64,000 nt of DNA from S015-6 sp964479535 (lineage in GTDB: Bacteria; Desulfobacterota; DSWW01). A program made the translations under genes and the position numbers. How positions within the stretch are numbered: position 1 is the stretch's first letter; each line of letters starts with the position of its first letter. Shown here piece by piece: positions 51,962-60,851 of the stretch. The DNA is taken from the NCBI GenBank assembly GCA_964479535.1, contig CAYZMM010000006.1, positions 62,001 through 126,000 on the forward strand. The letters are read 5' to 3'. The notes under the pieces were generated by a model. That model was not told the origin of the DNA and searched no databases. It saw only the letters and a list, made by a program, of their open reading frames with translations.

Positions 51962-54779
51962 GGCCAAGAAGCAGAGACAAAGGACCGTGGAGACCCTCAA
52001 ACATGATGAGGCCACGCGCAAGAACATCCCCACGGCCGAATACCAGTCGGTCATGGCCAAGGAGCAGCAGACTCCCGTCCGCATCGCGTACGAGCGGCGC
52101 AACCGTGACCTGGACCCACAACTGGTCTGGCGCGGCAAGGACGAGCAGGACTGGTCCGAGCTCGTAGTCCATGCCCCGCCCCTCTACATCCAGGAGAAGG
52201 TCCACCCGAAGGTGCTCATAGACGATCTGCTGCGCCGTTCCGCGGCCGACAGGAAGGCCGTGGAGCCGCAGTGCGATCTTTTTGCCGACTTCAACGGCCT
52301 GCCAGACGAGTGCGCCAAGACAGAGTTCTATCAGCACGACGCCAACTGGTCCAACCGCATGATCCTCGGCGACAGCCTTCAAGTGATGGCCTCGCTTGCC
52401 GAGCGTGAAGGTCTGCGGGGTAGGGTGCAGTGTATCTATATGGACCCTCCCTATGGAATCAAATTCAACTCCAACTTCCAGTGGTCAACGACCAGCCGCG
52501 ATGTGAAGGATGGTAAGGTCGAGCACATCACCCGCGAGCCGGAACAGGTGAAGGCATTTCGGGACACCTGGCGGGACGGGATTCATTCGTATCTGACCTA
52601 CCTCCGTGACCGGTTGACTGTAGCACGAGATTTGTTGGGCGATAGCGGGTCAATTTTTGTGCAGATTGGGGACGAGAACCTCAGTCGAGTAAGAGAACTC
52701 CTGAGCGAGATCTTCGGTGAGGATAATATCCTGATCACAATTCCATTTCAAAAGAAGGCATATCAGGAGGCATTGTCTCTCGCCCCAGTAAACGATTACC
52801 TCGTGTGGGCAGCCAAATCCAGAAGCTCATTGAAGTTTCGCCCACTCTATATTCCAACACCGTTCGAAGGTGAGGTTGGCAAGTATACGCGCATCGAGTC
52901 TCCGGATCTCTTTCTTGATAAGTCAAATAACAAGCAACCGGAAGTCGTTGAATCTCTCATCTCCCAAGGGTGGCGGCTAGTCCGCGAGGATTATCCTGTA
53001 ATCAGTCAGGACCCATCAATAGCGTCCCAACCATTTGAATTTCAGGGGGTCATCTATGAGGCCCCGTCAGGTCGACACTGGTCGCAGAAATGGCCTGAAG
53101 GGATGCAGCGTCTGGCTCTTGCTGGGCGACTCCGCGGAACGGGTTCGCGTTTATACGCACGAGAATACTGGACGGACTCGCCTATCGTCCCTCGCAACAA
53201 TTTATGGACGAAATTGAAGGGACCTGCGAATCCGAATTACGTCGTTGAGACAGCAACTGAAGTCGTAAAGCGTTGTGTGCTAATGGCCACAGACCCCAGT
53301 GATCTTGTGCTCGATCCCACATGCGGTTCCGGAACAACAGCATATGTCGCTGAAGAATGGGGCAGGCGTTGGATTACCATTGACACCTCCCGAGTAGCAC
53401 TTGCCCTCGCCCGTGCCCGGATCATGGGTGCTCGCTACCCTTACTACTTGCTCGCCGACAGCCGTGAGGGCCAGCTCAGAGAGGCGGAGGTCAGCCGGAC
53501 CACACCGTCGAGCCAACCCACCCGTGGCGACATCCGCCAGGGTTTTGTCTATGAGCGGGTGTCGCGAATCACGCTCGGAGCCATAGCAGGCAACGCCGAG
53601 ATCGACGTCATCTGGGAGAAGTTTCAGGAGACACTGAAGCCCCTGCACGAGAAGCTGAACAAGGCGCTCGGCAAGGCATGGAGGGAATGGGAGATCCCCC
53701 GGGATGCTGATGAGAAGTGGCCTACTGCAGCCAAGAAACTCCACGCCCAGTGGTGGGAGCAACGCCTCGCCCGGCAAAGGGAGATCGACGCATCTATTGC
53801 CGCCAAGGCAGAGTTCGAATACCTCTATGACAAGCCCTATGAATCCAAGAAGACGGTGCGCGTGGCCGGGCCTTTCACCGCGGAGAGCCTGTCGCCGCAT
53901 CGGGTGCTGGGGGTGGATGAGAACGACGAGCTGATCGATGGCGTGGCGGAATCCCGGGGCGGCTATGGAAAAGGGTGGGATTTCGCGCGGACGATCCTGG
54001 AGAACCTGAAGGTTGCCGGGGTACAGCAGGCGCACAAGCAAGACAAGATCGCGTTCACCTCTCTCATCCTCTGGCCGGGCGACCTGGTCTGCGCCGAAGG
54101 CCGCTACGTTGAGAAGGGGGAAGGGGACGAGGCTGCCGGGGGGAAGGAAAAGCGCGCGGCCATTTTTGTCGGCCCGGAGTTCGGCACGGTTTCCAGACCC
54201 GATCTCGTTGCCGCGGCCCGTGAGGCCGGCGACGCGGGCTTTGATGTGTTGATCACGTGCGCCTTCAACTACGACGCCCACTCCACGGATTTCAAGAAGC
54301 TGGGCCGCATCCCCGTACTCAAGGCCCGGATGAACGCCGACCTCCACATGGCCGATGACCTGAAGAATACCGGTAAGGGGAACCTCTTCGTCATCTTCGG
54401 CGAACCGGACATCGAAATCCTGGATGCCGGAAACGGCCAAATCCGGGTCAAGGTCAATGGCGTGGATGTGTTCCACCCCATGACCGGCGAGGTGCGCAGC
54501 GACAGCGCCGACGGCATCGCCTGCTGGTTTATCGACACCGACTACAACGAGGAGAGTTTCTTCGTCCGCCACGCCTACTTCCTAGCCGCGAACGATCCCT
54601 ACAAGGCCCTCAAGACCACGCTCAAGGCGGAAATCAACGCCGAAGCATGGGAAACTCTTCACAGCGACACCTCCCGGCCTTTCCAAAGGCCGAAATCCGG
54701 CCGCATCGCGGTAAAGGTGATCAACCAACTTGGCGACGAAGTTATGAAAGTGTTCAGGATGCAAGGAGGCGATCAGTGA
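51960..54779 (+). CDS. Type III-like DNA methyltransferase (Mod), beta class
   Basis: 939 aa adenine-N6-type methyltransferase. Motif IV YMDPPYGIKFNS near residue 162 comes before motif I LDPTCGSGTTAYVAEEWGR near residue 451: beta-class order. The interval holds the target-recognition region. The C-terminal third (from about 520) is unusual and includes AARE-like segments of unknown role. Its stop overlaps the SIR2-like start (GTGA), so the two are probably coupled. The 52650-53300 stretch, covering the target-recognition region, is visibly less GC-rich than both flanks. It should protect host DNA from the Res protein encoded upstream. Confidence 0.88.
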   Translation: MAKKQRQRTVETLKHDEATRKNIPTAEYQSVMAKEQQTPVRIAYERRNRDLDPQLVWRGKDEQDWSELVVHAPPLYIQEKVHPKVLIDDLLRRSAADRKAVEPQCDLFADFNGLPDECAKTEFYQHDANWSNRMILGDSLQVMASLAEREGLRGRVQCIYMDPPYGIKFNSNFQWSTTSRDVKDGKVEHITREPEQVKAFRDTWRDGIHSYLTYLRDRLTVARDLLGDSGSIFVQIGDENLSRVRELLSEIFGEDNILITIPFQKKAYQEALSLAPVNDYLVWAAKSRSSLKFRPLYIPTPFEGEVGKYTRIESPDLFLDKSNNKQPEVVESLISQGWRLVREDYPVISQDPSIASQPFEFQGVIYEAPSGRHWSQKWPEGMQRLALAGRLRGTGSRLYAREYWTDSPIVPRNNLWTKLKGPANPNYVVETATEVVKRCVLMATDPSDLVLDPTCGSGTTAYVAEEWGRRWITIDTSRVALALARARIMGARYPYYLLADSREGQLREAEVSRTTPSSQPTRGDIRQGFVYERVSRITLGAIAGNAEIDVIWEKFQETLKPLHEKLNKALGKAWREWEIPRDADEKWPTAAKKLHAQWWEQRLARQREIDASIAAKAEFEYLYDKPYESKKTVRVAGPFTAESLSPHRVLGVDENDELIDGVAESRGGYGKGWDFARTILENLKVAGVQQAHKQDKIAFTSLILWPGDLVCAEGRYVEKGEGDEAAGGKEKRAAIFVGPEFGTVSRPDLVAAAREAGDAGFDVLITCAFNYDAHSTDFKKLGRIPVLKARMNADLHMADDLKNTGKGNLFVIFGEPDIEILDAGNGQIRVKVNGVDVFHPMTGEVRSDSADGIACWFIDTDYNEESFFVRHAYFLAANDPYKALKTTLKAEINAEAWETLHSDTSRPFQRPKSGRIAVKVINQLGDEVMKVFRMQGGDQ

Positions 54780-56206
54780 GTCGGGGAGCAAATAGAGAGA
54801 GCAATGATGTGACGAAAAATATCCTGAAATGCCGGGATGACCCTCAGCCGGTAGTATTTGCAGCAGAAGACGAATCTGCCGACAGTTCCTCTCCTAAGTT
54901 TGTGCTGACCAAGAATTCGACTTGCTCCTGGGCAAAGCCGGAAGAGATTTTTGGACCCGAGAAGCTGCGGCCACGTATCGAACCTTGGCTGACCGCCTTG
55001 TGCCAGTCGGAGCACCTTTCGCTACTGCTCGGTTCCGGATTATGCCATGCCATTCATAGTCTCGGGACAGGTAAGGCGCTTCCAGGAATGGCTTTGGGAA
55101 GCTTTGGTGCCGAGAACGATGTGATCAACGGCGAGGCAAGAAGATCGGCCAAAGCTTCCGGGCGAGGTGACGGCAATATTGAGGATCAGATACGAGCTGC
55201 GAACGAACTGCTGCGCGGGCTGGAGATTCTTGGCTTGATTGACAAAGAAGCGAAGGCGCGTGCAGGTGCACTGCGCAAGGAGGTACGCGCGGTGCTCAAT
55301 GGTTTTGTAGAGAGCATTTTGTGTGGCGAGCAGGGACTGATCACTGCCGAGGAGGCGAAGCGTGAACGCGCCTTCCATTATCTTGTCAACTTCCTGATGA
55401 GCTTTGCCAGCCGTACCGGAACCCGTGATCGCCTGCACATTTTTACAACCAACTTCGATCGCTTCATCGAGGCTGGTGCTGAAGTCGCGGGGCTGCACTT
55501 GTTAGACCGCTTTGTCGGTACCCTGGCGCCGATCTTCCGCTCCTCCAGGTTGGATCTGGACATCCACTACAACCCGCCTGGAATTCGGGGCGAGCCTCGC
55601 TACCTGGAGGGTGTGGCGCGCTTTACGAAGTTGCACGGGTCGCTGGACTGGCTGGACTGCGTGCGGAGCATCCGCCGGCTCGCCGTCCCGTTCGGCGCCG
55701 ACAGCATCCAGCCGTATCTGAATGCCCCGGTTACACCCAAGGCCGATGCGATGAGGCTGATGATCTATCCTAACGCGGCCAAGGACCGAGAAGCAGCTTC
55801 ATACCCGTACGTTGAGCTCTTCCGGGACTTGGCCGCAGCGACGTGCAGGCCAAATCATACACTGATCGTCTTTGGTTACAGCTTCGGAGACGAACACGTC
55901 AACCGGGTCATTGAGGATATGCTCACCATTCCATCCACCCATCTCGTTGCTATTTCTTACGATGATCCGCTGGGACGGATTATGAGGACATACGAAAGAC
56001 TGGGAAGGCCTGCGCAGATCAGCCTACTCATCGGCAACCACGTCGGTGAGTTTCAATCTCTGGTGGATCACTACCTGCCGAAGCCAGCAATCGACCGAAC
56101 GACCTTCCGTATGGCCGAATTGCTCAAATCTCGATGGGGAGCAATCCAAGGTGTGGACCAGGGTGCGGTGGATACCCCGGTAACAGGAGGAGGGAGTGAC
56201 ATATGA
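54776..56206 (+). CDS. SIR2-like NADase-type defence protein
   Basis: 476 aa from GTG 54776, with AAGGAGG six bases before it. SIR2_2-type fold: LLLGSGLCHAI near residue 83 (glycine loop), FTTNFDRFIE near residue 224 (Asn), KLHGSLDW near residue 288 (catalytic His) and FGYSFGDEHVNRVIE near residue 365. Such proteins hydrolyse NAD+ during phage infection, usually under control of a partner. The next gene, overlapping by ATGA, encodes HerA, forming the known Sir2-HerA pair. Confidence 0.85.
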   Translation: MSRGANRESNDVTKNILKCRDDPQPVVFAAEDESADSSSPKFVLTKNSTCSWAKPEEIFGPEKLRPRIEPWLTALCQSEHLSLLLGSGLCHAIHSLGTGKALPGMALGSFGAENDVINGEARRSAKASGRGDGNIEDQIRAANELLRGLEILGLIDKEAKARAGALRKEVRAVLNGFVESILCGEQGLITAEEAKRERAFHYLVNFLMSFASRTGTRDRLHIFTTNFDRFIEAGAEVAGLHLLDRFVGTLAPIFRSSRLDLDIHYNPPGIRGEPRYLEGVARFTKLHGSLDWLDCVRSIRRLAVPFGADSIQPYLNAPVTPKADAMRLMIYPNAAKDREAASYPYVELFRDLAAATCRPNHTLIVFGYSFGDEHVNRVIEDMLTIPSTHLVAISYDDPLGRIMRTYERLGRPAQISLLIGNHVGEFQSLVDHYLPKPAIDRTTFRMAELLKSRWGAIQGVDQGAVDTPVTGGGSDI

Positions 56207-58371
56207 GTCAGACGCCCTTCGCCCATGCTGAGACGCTGCGCATCGGCACGGTGGATTTCATCTCGCCGGACGAGGTGAAGGTGTTGATAGAGATAGAGGC
56301 ACCAGAATCGGTCGCGCTCAATGCGGGTGGCGCGCGTCCCTTTCCCCGGGTGAACGGTTATGTGCTTTTGCCAGTCGATGACGGTTACCTCGTTGGACAG
56401 ATTGAGTGGTTGACCATCGAGCGCTCGGCTTTCCCCAAACGTCGAGGTGTGCAGGATTTCGGTCTGGTTGATTTGCCGTACCCCTTGCGCAAGATGAGCC
56501 TTAACCCGCTTGGCACACTGCGCAAGCAAGCCGGGGCAGATGAGCGATACACGTTTCGCCGTGGAGCGGATGCCATGCCGTCAGTTGGGGCCGCTGTGCT
56601 GCTACCCACGGAAAAACAGCTCCGCTCCATCGTTGAGTCGGGGCAACGACGGCGAGTGCGTATTGGCACCAGTCCCCTAGCGGGGGAAGCCGAGGTTTCA
56701 ATAGACCCGGATCGCCTCTTCGGGCGGCACCTTGCCGTGCTCGGCAATACTGGCAGTGGGAAATCCTGTTCCGTGGCAGGTCTGATTCGCTGGTCACTGG
56801 AAGCGGCGCAGTCCAAAAGCAGGGGGAATGCCAGCCCGAACGCCAGGTTCATTGTGTTGGATCCGAACGGGGAGTATTCGCGAGCGTTTGCCAGCAAGGG
56901 TTCAGGATTGGAGGCAAGGATCTTCAAGGTTACACCGGAGGCGGGGGAACGCGCCCTTCAAGTGCCCTTGTGGTACTGGAACAGTGCGGAGTGGTCATCG
57001 TTTACACAGGCCAGTGCGAAGACACAGCGACCCTTGCTCAAACGTGCGTTACGGGAGGTCAAGGCAGGACGTATTGGTGAAACTGAGCCCACACAGGAGG
57101 AACAGAAGCTCGATCTGCGCCGGTACTTGTCTTCGACGTTGATCAGCATTCAGCGTGACCTGCGAGCAGGAGTGATCAAAACAGATGAAAGCAGGTTCGG
57201 GTTTCGCTTGAAGGCAATTCGGGACGATTTGGAGCAGAAGAAGAGCCGGTTCATTGGCCATCACCTTCGAGAAATCGGTGATGCGATTCAGGAAGCTCTG
57301 GACAAAACGTTCCACAGCTTCACCGACAAGCAAACCCAGAAGATGGTGGAATATTACCGCGCATTCACTGAAGAACAAATCAACCGTGTGATAGAAACAT
57401 TGAAGACAGCATTGGACACTTTGGGAGGGATCATCTATCAGGAAGGCCCAGACGAAGATGTGCCTTTGCCGTTCAAGGGGACGGATCTTGCTGATCATTT
57501 GCACATCCTTTCCGAACAAGAGAACGTCAGCCAGTTCCTCGATTTCCTGATTTCACGGATTCGGACGTTCCTTTCCGATACCAAAATCAAGTCGGTGGTC
57601 GGAGACCACGGGGCTATTACTTTAGAGCAGTGGTTGACTGAATACGTCGGCGGACAAGACACGACGGAGGGCCAGCTCGCAATTCTTGATTTATCGCTCG
57701 TGCCATCTGAGGTGGTCCATGTGGTGACAGCAGTTACCGCGCGTATGGTCTTTGAAGCTCTTCAGCGCTATCGGAAGATAAACAAGGTGACGCTCCCGAC
57801 GGTCCTGGTGATGGAAGAGGCACATACCTTTATTAAGCGTTATAGGGATGACATCGAAAATTACGACGCTGGGACCGTCTGCTGCCAGGTGTTCGAGCGG
57901 ATCGCCCGCGAGGGCAGGAAGTTTGGGCTCGGCCTTGTTCTCTCTTCTCAGCGGCCATCAGAGCTTTCGCCTTCGGTGCTTTCGCAATGCAATACGTTCC
58001 TCCTGCATCGGATTAGCAACGACCGCGACCAGGAGTTGGTCCATCGACTGGTGCCTGACAATCTTCGTGGCTTGCTGCGAGAACTTCCGTCTCTCCCATC
58101 GCAGTATGCGATTCTTCTCGGATGGGCATCAGAACTACCGGTTTTGGTGAAGGTGGATGATCTGCCCAAGGCCCAGCAGCCGCATTCGGATGATCCGGAT
58201 TTTTGGAACGTTTGGACAGGGAAAGATGCCGATGGCAAGCCTGTCGAACGTAAAGCCGATTGGAAGCCAATTGCAGATGATTGGCAGGGAATAGGACAGA
58301 CTAGCGAATCTGTTGATTCGAAAGGTGATGGTCTTTCGATAGGGGGCGGAGATCTTGAGCCGATTGAATGA
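56203..58371 (+). CDS. HerA-like ATPase (Sir2-HerA defence partner)
   Basis: 722 aa. N-terminal HAS-barrel-like beta region (about 1-110), then a FtsK/HerA RecA fold with Walker A AVLGNTGSGKSCSVAGLI near residue 182 and Walker B TVLVMEEAHTFIKRY near residue 530, and SQRPSELSPSVLSQCNTFLLHRI, diagnostic of the HerA family. A long helical insertion (about 300-440) lies between. Known Sir2-HerA systems assemble a HerA hexamer with SIR2 subunits to degrade NAD+ and DNA on infection. ATGA overlap with the SIR2-like gene. Confidence 0.9.
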   Translation: MSQTPFAHAETLRIGTVDFISPDEVKVLIEIEAPESVALNAGGARPFPRVNGYVLLPVDDGYLVGQIEWLTIERSAFPKRRGVQDFGLVDLPYPLRKMSLNPLGTLRKQAGADERYTFRRGADAMPSVGAAVLLPTEKQLRSIVESGQRRRVRIGTSPLAGEAEVSIDPDRLFGRHLAVLGNTGSGKSCSVAGLIRWSLEAAQSKSRGNASPNARFIVLDPNGEYSRAFASKGSGLEARIFKVTPEAGERALQVPLWYWNSAEWSSFTQASAKTQRPLLKRALREVKAGRIGETEPTQEEQKLDLRRYLSSTLISIQRDLRAGVIKTDESRFGFRLKAIRDDLEQKKSRFIGHHLREIGDAIQEALDKTFHSFTDKQTQKMVEYYRAFTEEQINRVIETLKTALDTLGGIIYQEGPDEDVPLPFKGTDLADHLHILSEQENVSQFLDFLISRIRTFLSDTKIKSVVGDHGAITLEQWLTEYVGGQDTTEGQLAILDLSLVPSEVVHVVTAVTARMVFEALQRYRKINKVTLPTVLVMEEAHTFIKRYRDDIENYDAGTVCCQVFERIAREGRKFGLGLVLSSQRPSELSPSVLSQCNTFLLHRISNDRDQELVHRLVPDNLRGLLRELPSLPSQYAILLGWASELPVLVKVDDLPKAQQPHSDDPDFWNVWTGKDADGKPVERKADWKPIADDWQGIGQTSESVDSKGDGLSIGGGDLEPIE

Positions 58372-58446
58372 CTGCCAATCCAAGTTGTTGCAAGCGTGTT
58401 GAATACGAGGTAATCACTGATATAGTGAATTAAGAAGAACGAAATT

Positions 58447-60519
58447 ATGCAATTCCGCATCGCCGATACGTTCACCGACAGCCTGGCCAGGCTGACAGGC
58501 GAGGAGCAAAAGGCCGTAAAGACGACCGCCTTTGACCTGCAAGTGAACCCGGCTAACCCGGGTATGCGGTTCCACAAGCTCGACAAGGCGAGAGACAAGC
58601 ACTTCTGGTCTGTCAGGGTGAGCGGAAACCTGAGGATCATCACCCATAGGACGGACGTAAGCCTGCTTTTGTGCTACGTCGGCCACCATGACCAGGCTTA
58701 CCGCTGGGCTGAACGACGGAAGCTGGAGATCCACCCCAAGACAGGTGTGGCGCAGTTGGTGGAGATACGTGAGCGGGTGGAGGAGATCATTGTTCCCAGT
58801 TACGTCGAGACCCAACAACCGGTCCAGGCTAAGCCGCCCTTGTTTGCAGAAGTCTCTGACGGTGATCTTCTCGCCTACGGTGTGCCGGAGGAGTGGTTGG
58901 GAGATGTGCGCGTCGCAGATGAGGATTCGTTACTGGAGTTAGCCGACCACCTGCCCGCCGAGGCTGCTGAGGCGCTGCTGAATCTGGCCACGGGCGTCAC
59001 GCCGCAAATCAGTAAGCCGGTCGCCCCCGGTGGCGACCCGTTCGACCATCCTGATGCGCTGCGTCGGTTCCGTACGATGGAAGACGTCGAAGAACTGGAG
59101 CGCGCCCTGGAATATCCCTGGGAGAAGTGGGCCGTCTTCCTTCATCCGGGTCAGCGGGATTTGATCGAAAGGGATTATAACGGCCCGGCGCGGGTTTCGG
59201 GATCAGCAGGTACGGGTAAAACGATTGTTGCCCTGCACCGGGCCGTGTTCCTGGCCCGTAGCAACCGCGATGCCCGAGTGCTGCTCACCACCTTCTCCGA
59301 CACCCTGTCGAATGCGCTGCGGACGAATCTGAGGCGGTTGATCAGCAACGAGCCTCGTCTGGGAGAACGGGTCGAAGTGCACGCCATGGACGGGATCGGC
59401 CGGAGACTCTATGAGGTTAACTTCGGGCGCCCCCAGATCGCTTCCAGAGAAGTCATACGTGAACTTCTTGAACAGGCCGCACGAGAAATCGAGGGACGCA
59501 AATTCAGCCTGCACTTTCTACTGTCTGAGTGGGAGCAGGTCGTCGATGCCTGGCAACTGGAGACTTGGGAGGCCTATCGTCACGTTACCCGGTTGGGCCG
59601 AAAAACCCGTCTGCCGGAAGAGCAACGGGCCGTTCTCTGGTCGATTTTCGATCGGGTTCGATCAGGCTTGTCGGCGAGACATTTGATCACGTGTTCCGGA
59701 ATGTTCAACCGGTTGGCGTCCCATCTTGCAGGAATCGGACAGGCTCCTTTCGACTTTACCGTCGTGGACGAGGCCCAGGACGTCAGTGTGTCCCAGTTAC
59801 GATTTTTGGCTGCGCTCGGTGGAGAGCGATCAAACGGCCTTTTCTTTGCCGGCGACCTTGGCCAACGGATTTTCCAGCAGCCCTTTTCATGGAAGAGCCT
59901 CGGAGTTGATGTGCGTGGGCGTTCCCGCACACTGAAAATCAACTACAGGACTTCACACCAAATCAGAGTGCAGGCCGACCGGTTGCTGGGACCCGAAGTG
60001 TCCGACGTTGATGGGAATAAGGAAGAACGGCGTGGCACCATTTCGGTATTCAACGGCCCTCAACCGGAGATCCTTGTGTTGGACAGTCCGGAAGCAGAGA
60101 TAGAAGCGGTCAGCCGGTGGCTTCAGGATAGAAGGCGGGAAGGCGTGCCGCCTCATGAGATCGGCGTATTTGTGCGCTCAGCGGCCCAGATGGACCGGGC
60201 TCGCGCTGCGGTGGAGAAGTCAGAGATCTCCTATAGGGTTCTCGACGAGAACGTGGAGGCAACCAGCGGCCACCTCTCGATCGGTTCGATGCACCTTGCC
60301 AAGGGACTGGAATTTCGAGCTGCTATTGTGATGGCCTGTGACGACGAAGTCATTCCTCTCCAAGAACGTATCGAAACAGCGGTCGATGATGCAAATCTGG
60401 CCGAGGTCTACGACACGGAACGCCACCTGCTGTATGTCGCCTGCACCCGTGCTCGGGATCATCTGCTGGTAACGAGCGGTGATGTACCGTCAGAGTTTAT
60501 GGACGATCTCCGGGTCTGA
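58447..60519 (+). CDS. UvrD-like superfamily 1 helicase with N-terminal RelE-like domain
   Basis: 690 aa. Residues 1-110 (FRIADTFTDSLARLTGEEQ; FWSVRVSGNLRIITHRTD; CYVGHHDQAYRWAERR) have the fold pattern of RelE/ParE toxins. The rest is a UvrD/PcrA-type helicase: SGSAGTGKTIVALHRAV near residue 250, VVDEAQDVSVSQLRFL near residue 438, LKINYRTSHQIR, SMHLAKGLEFRAAIVMA and HLLYVACTRARDHLLV. It is 75 bp after HerA, same strand, and probably part of the same defence cluster. Confidence 0.85.
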   Translation: MQFRIADTFTDSLARLTGEEQKAVKTTAFDLQVNPANPGMRFHKLDKARDKHFWSVRVSGNLRIITHRTDVSLLLCYVGHHDQAYRWAERRKLEIHPKTGVAQLVEIRERVEEIIVPSYVETQQPVQAKPPLFAEVSDGDLLAYGVPEEWLGDVRVADEDSLLELADHLPAEAAEALLNLATGVTPQISKPVAPGGDPFDHPDALRRFRTMEDVEELERALEYPWEKWAVFLHPGQRDLIERDYNGPARVSGSAGTGKTIVALHRAVFLARSNRDARVLLTTFSDTLSNALRTNLRRLISNEPRLGERVEVHAMDGIGRRLYEVNFGRPQIASREVIRELLEQAAREIEGRKFSLHFLLSEWEQVVDAWQLETWEAYRHVTRLGRKTRLPEEQRAVLWSIFDRVRSGLSARHLITCSGMFNRLASHLAGIGQAPFDFTVVDEAQDVSVSQLRFLAALGGERSNGLFFAGDLGQRIFQQPFSWKSLGVDVRGRSRTLKINYRTSHQIRVQADRLLGPEVSDVDGNKEERRGTISVFNGPQPEILVLDSPEAEIEAVSRWLQDRRREGVPPHEIGVFVRSAAQMDRARAAVEKSEISYRVLDENVEATSGHLSIGSMHLAKGLEFRAAIVMACDDEVIPLQERIETAVDDANLAEVYDTERHLLYVACTRARDHLLVTSGDVPSEFMDDLRV

Positions 60520-60851
60520 GATGCTTGGGTGTCTTCTGGGCAAAGGAGTGTTCCTTTGTTGAACTGCCAAGGCTGGCTACATGCCGCGCCCTGGAATAAG
60601 CGGTTGTGAGTCGGCTTAGTGGAACCATCCAGCTTTGGTCAAATCGGGGCAATACAGAAGCACCCATACCAAGACATTCGAAAACACACACGGGCACCCG
60701 CCCTGTGAAAGTGCAGCGGAGCTGATTTGAGCGGGATGCTGCCTACCCAAAGCTGTCGTTGTGAGCGGAATTCTGCCGGGATCGCACGGTTCTAAGGCGG
60801 TGATGGGTTTGATCCCAGGGTTCGTGCCCACGCTCTATCGGGCTGGTCCCT
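60520..60851. other. Gap between helicase and element gene, with a short direct repeat
   Basis: No gene recognised. Two related 16-bp pieces, TGAGCGGGATGCTGCC (60728-60743) and TGAGCGGAATTCTGCC (60762-60777), 14 of 16 identical, lie 34 bp apart. They resemble internally repeated ends of IS21-type elements but no transposase is present. This is the right edge of the defence cargo. Confidence 0.4.

Noticed and set aside
47000..60519. BREX or DISARM system
   Set aside because: None of the defining genes (PglZ, BrxC, BrxL, DrmA/B/C) is present; the set is type III-like RM plus Sir2-HerA.
60728..60777. Complete IS21-type insertion sequence
   Set aside because: Only two short similar direct repeats; no istA/istB coding sequence or target duplication.
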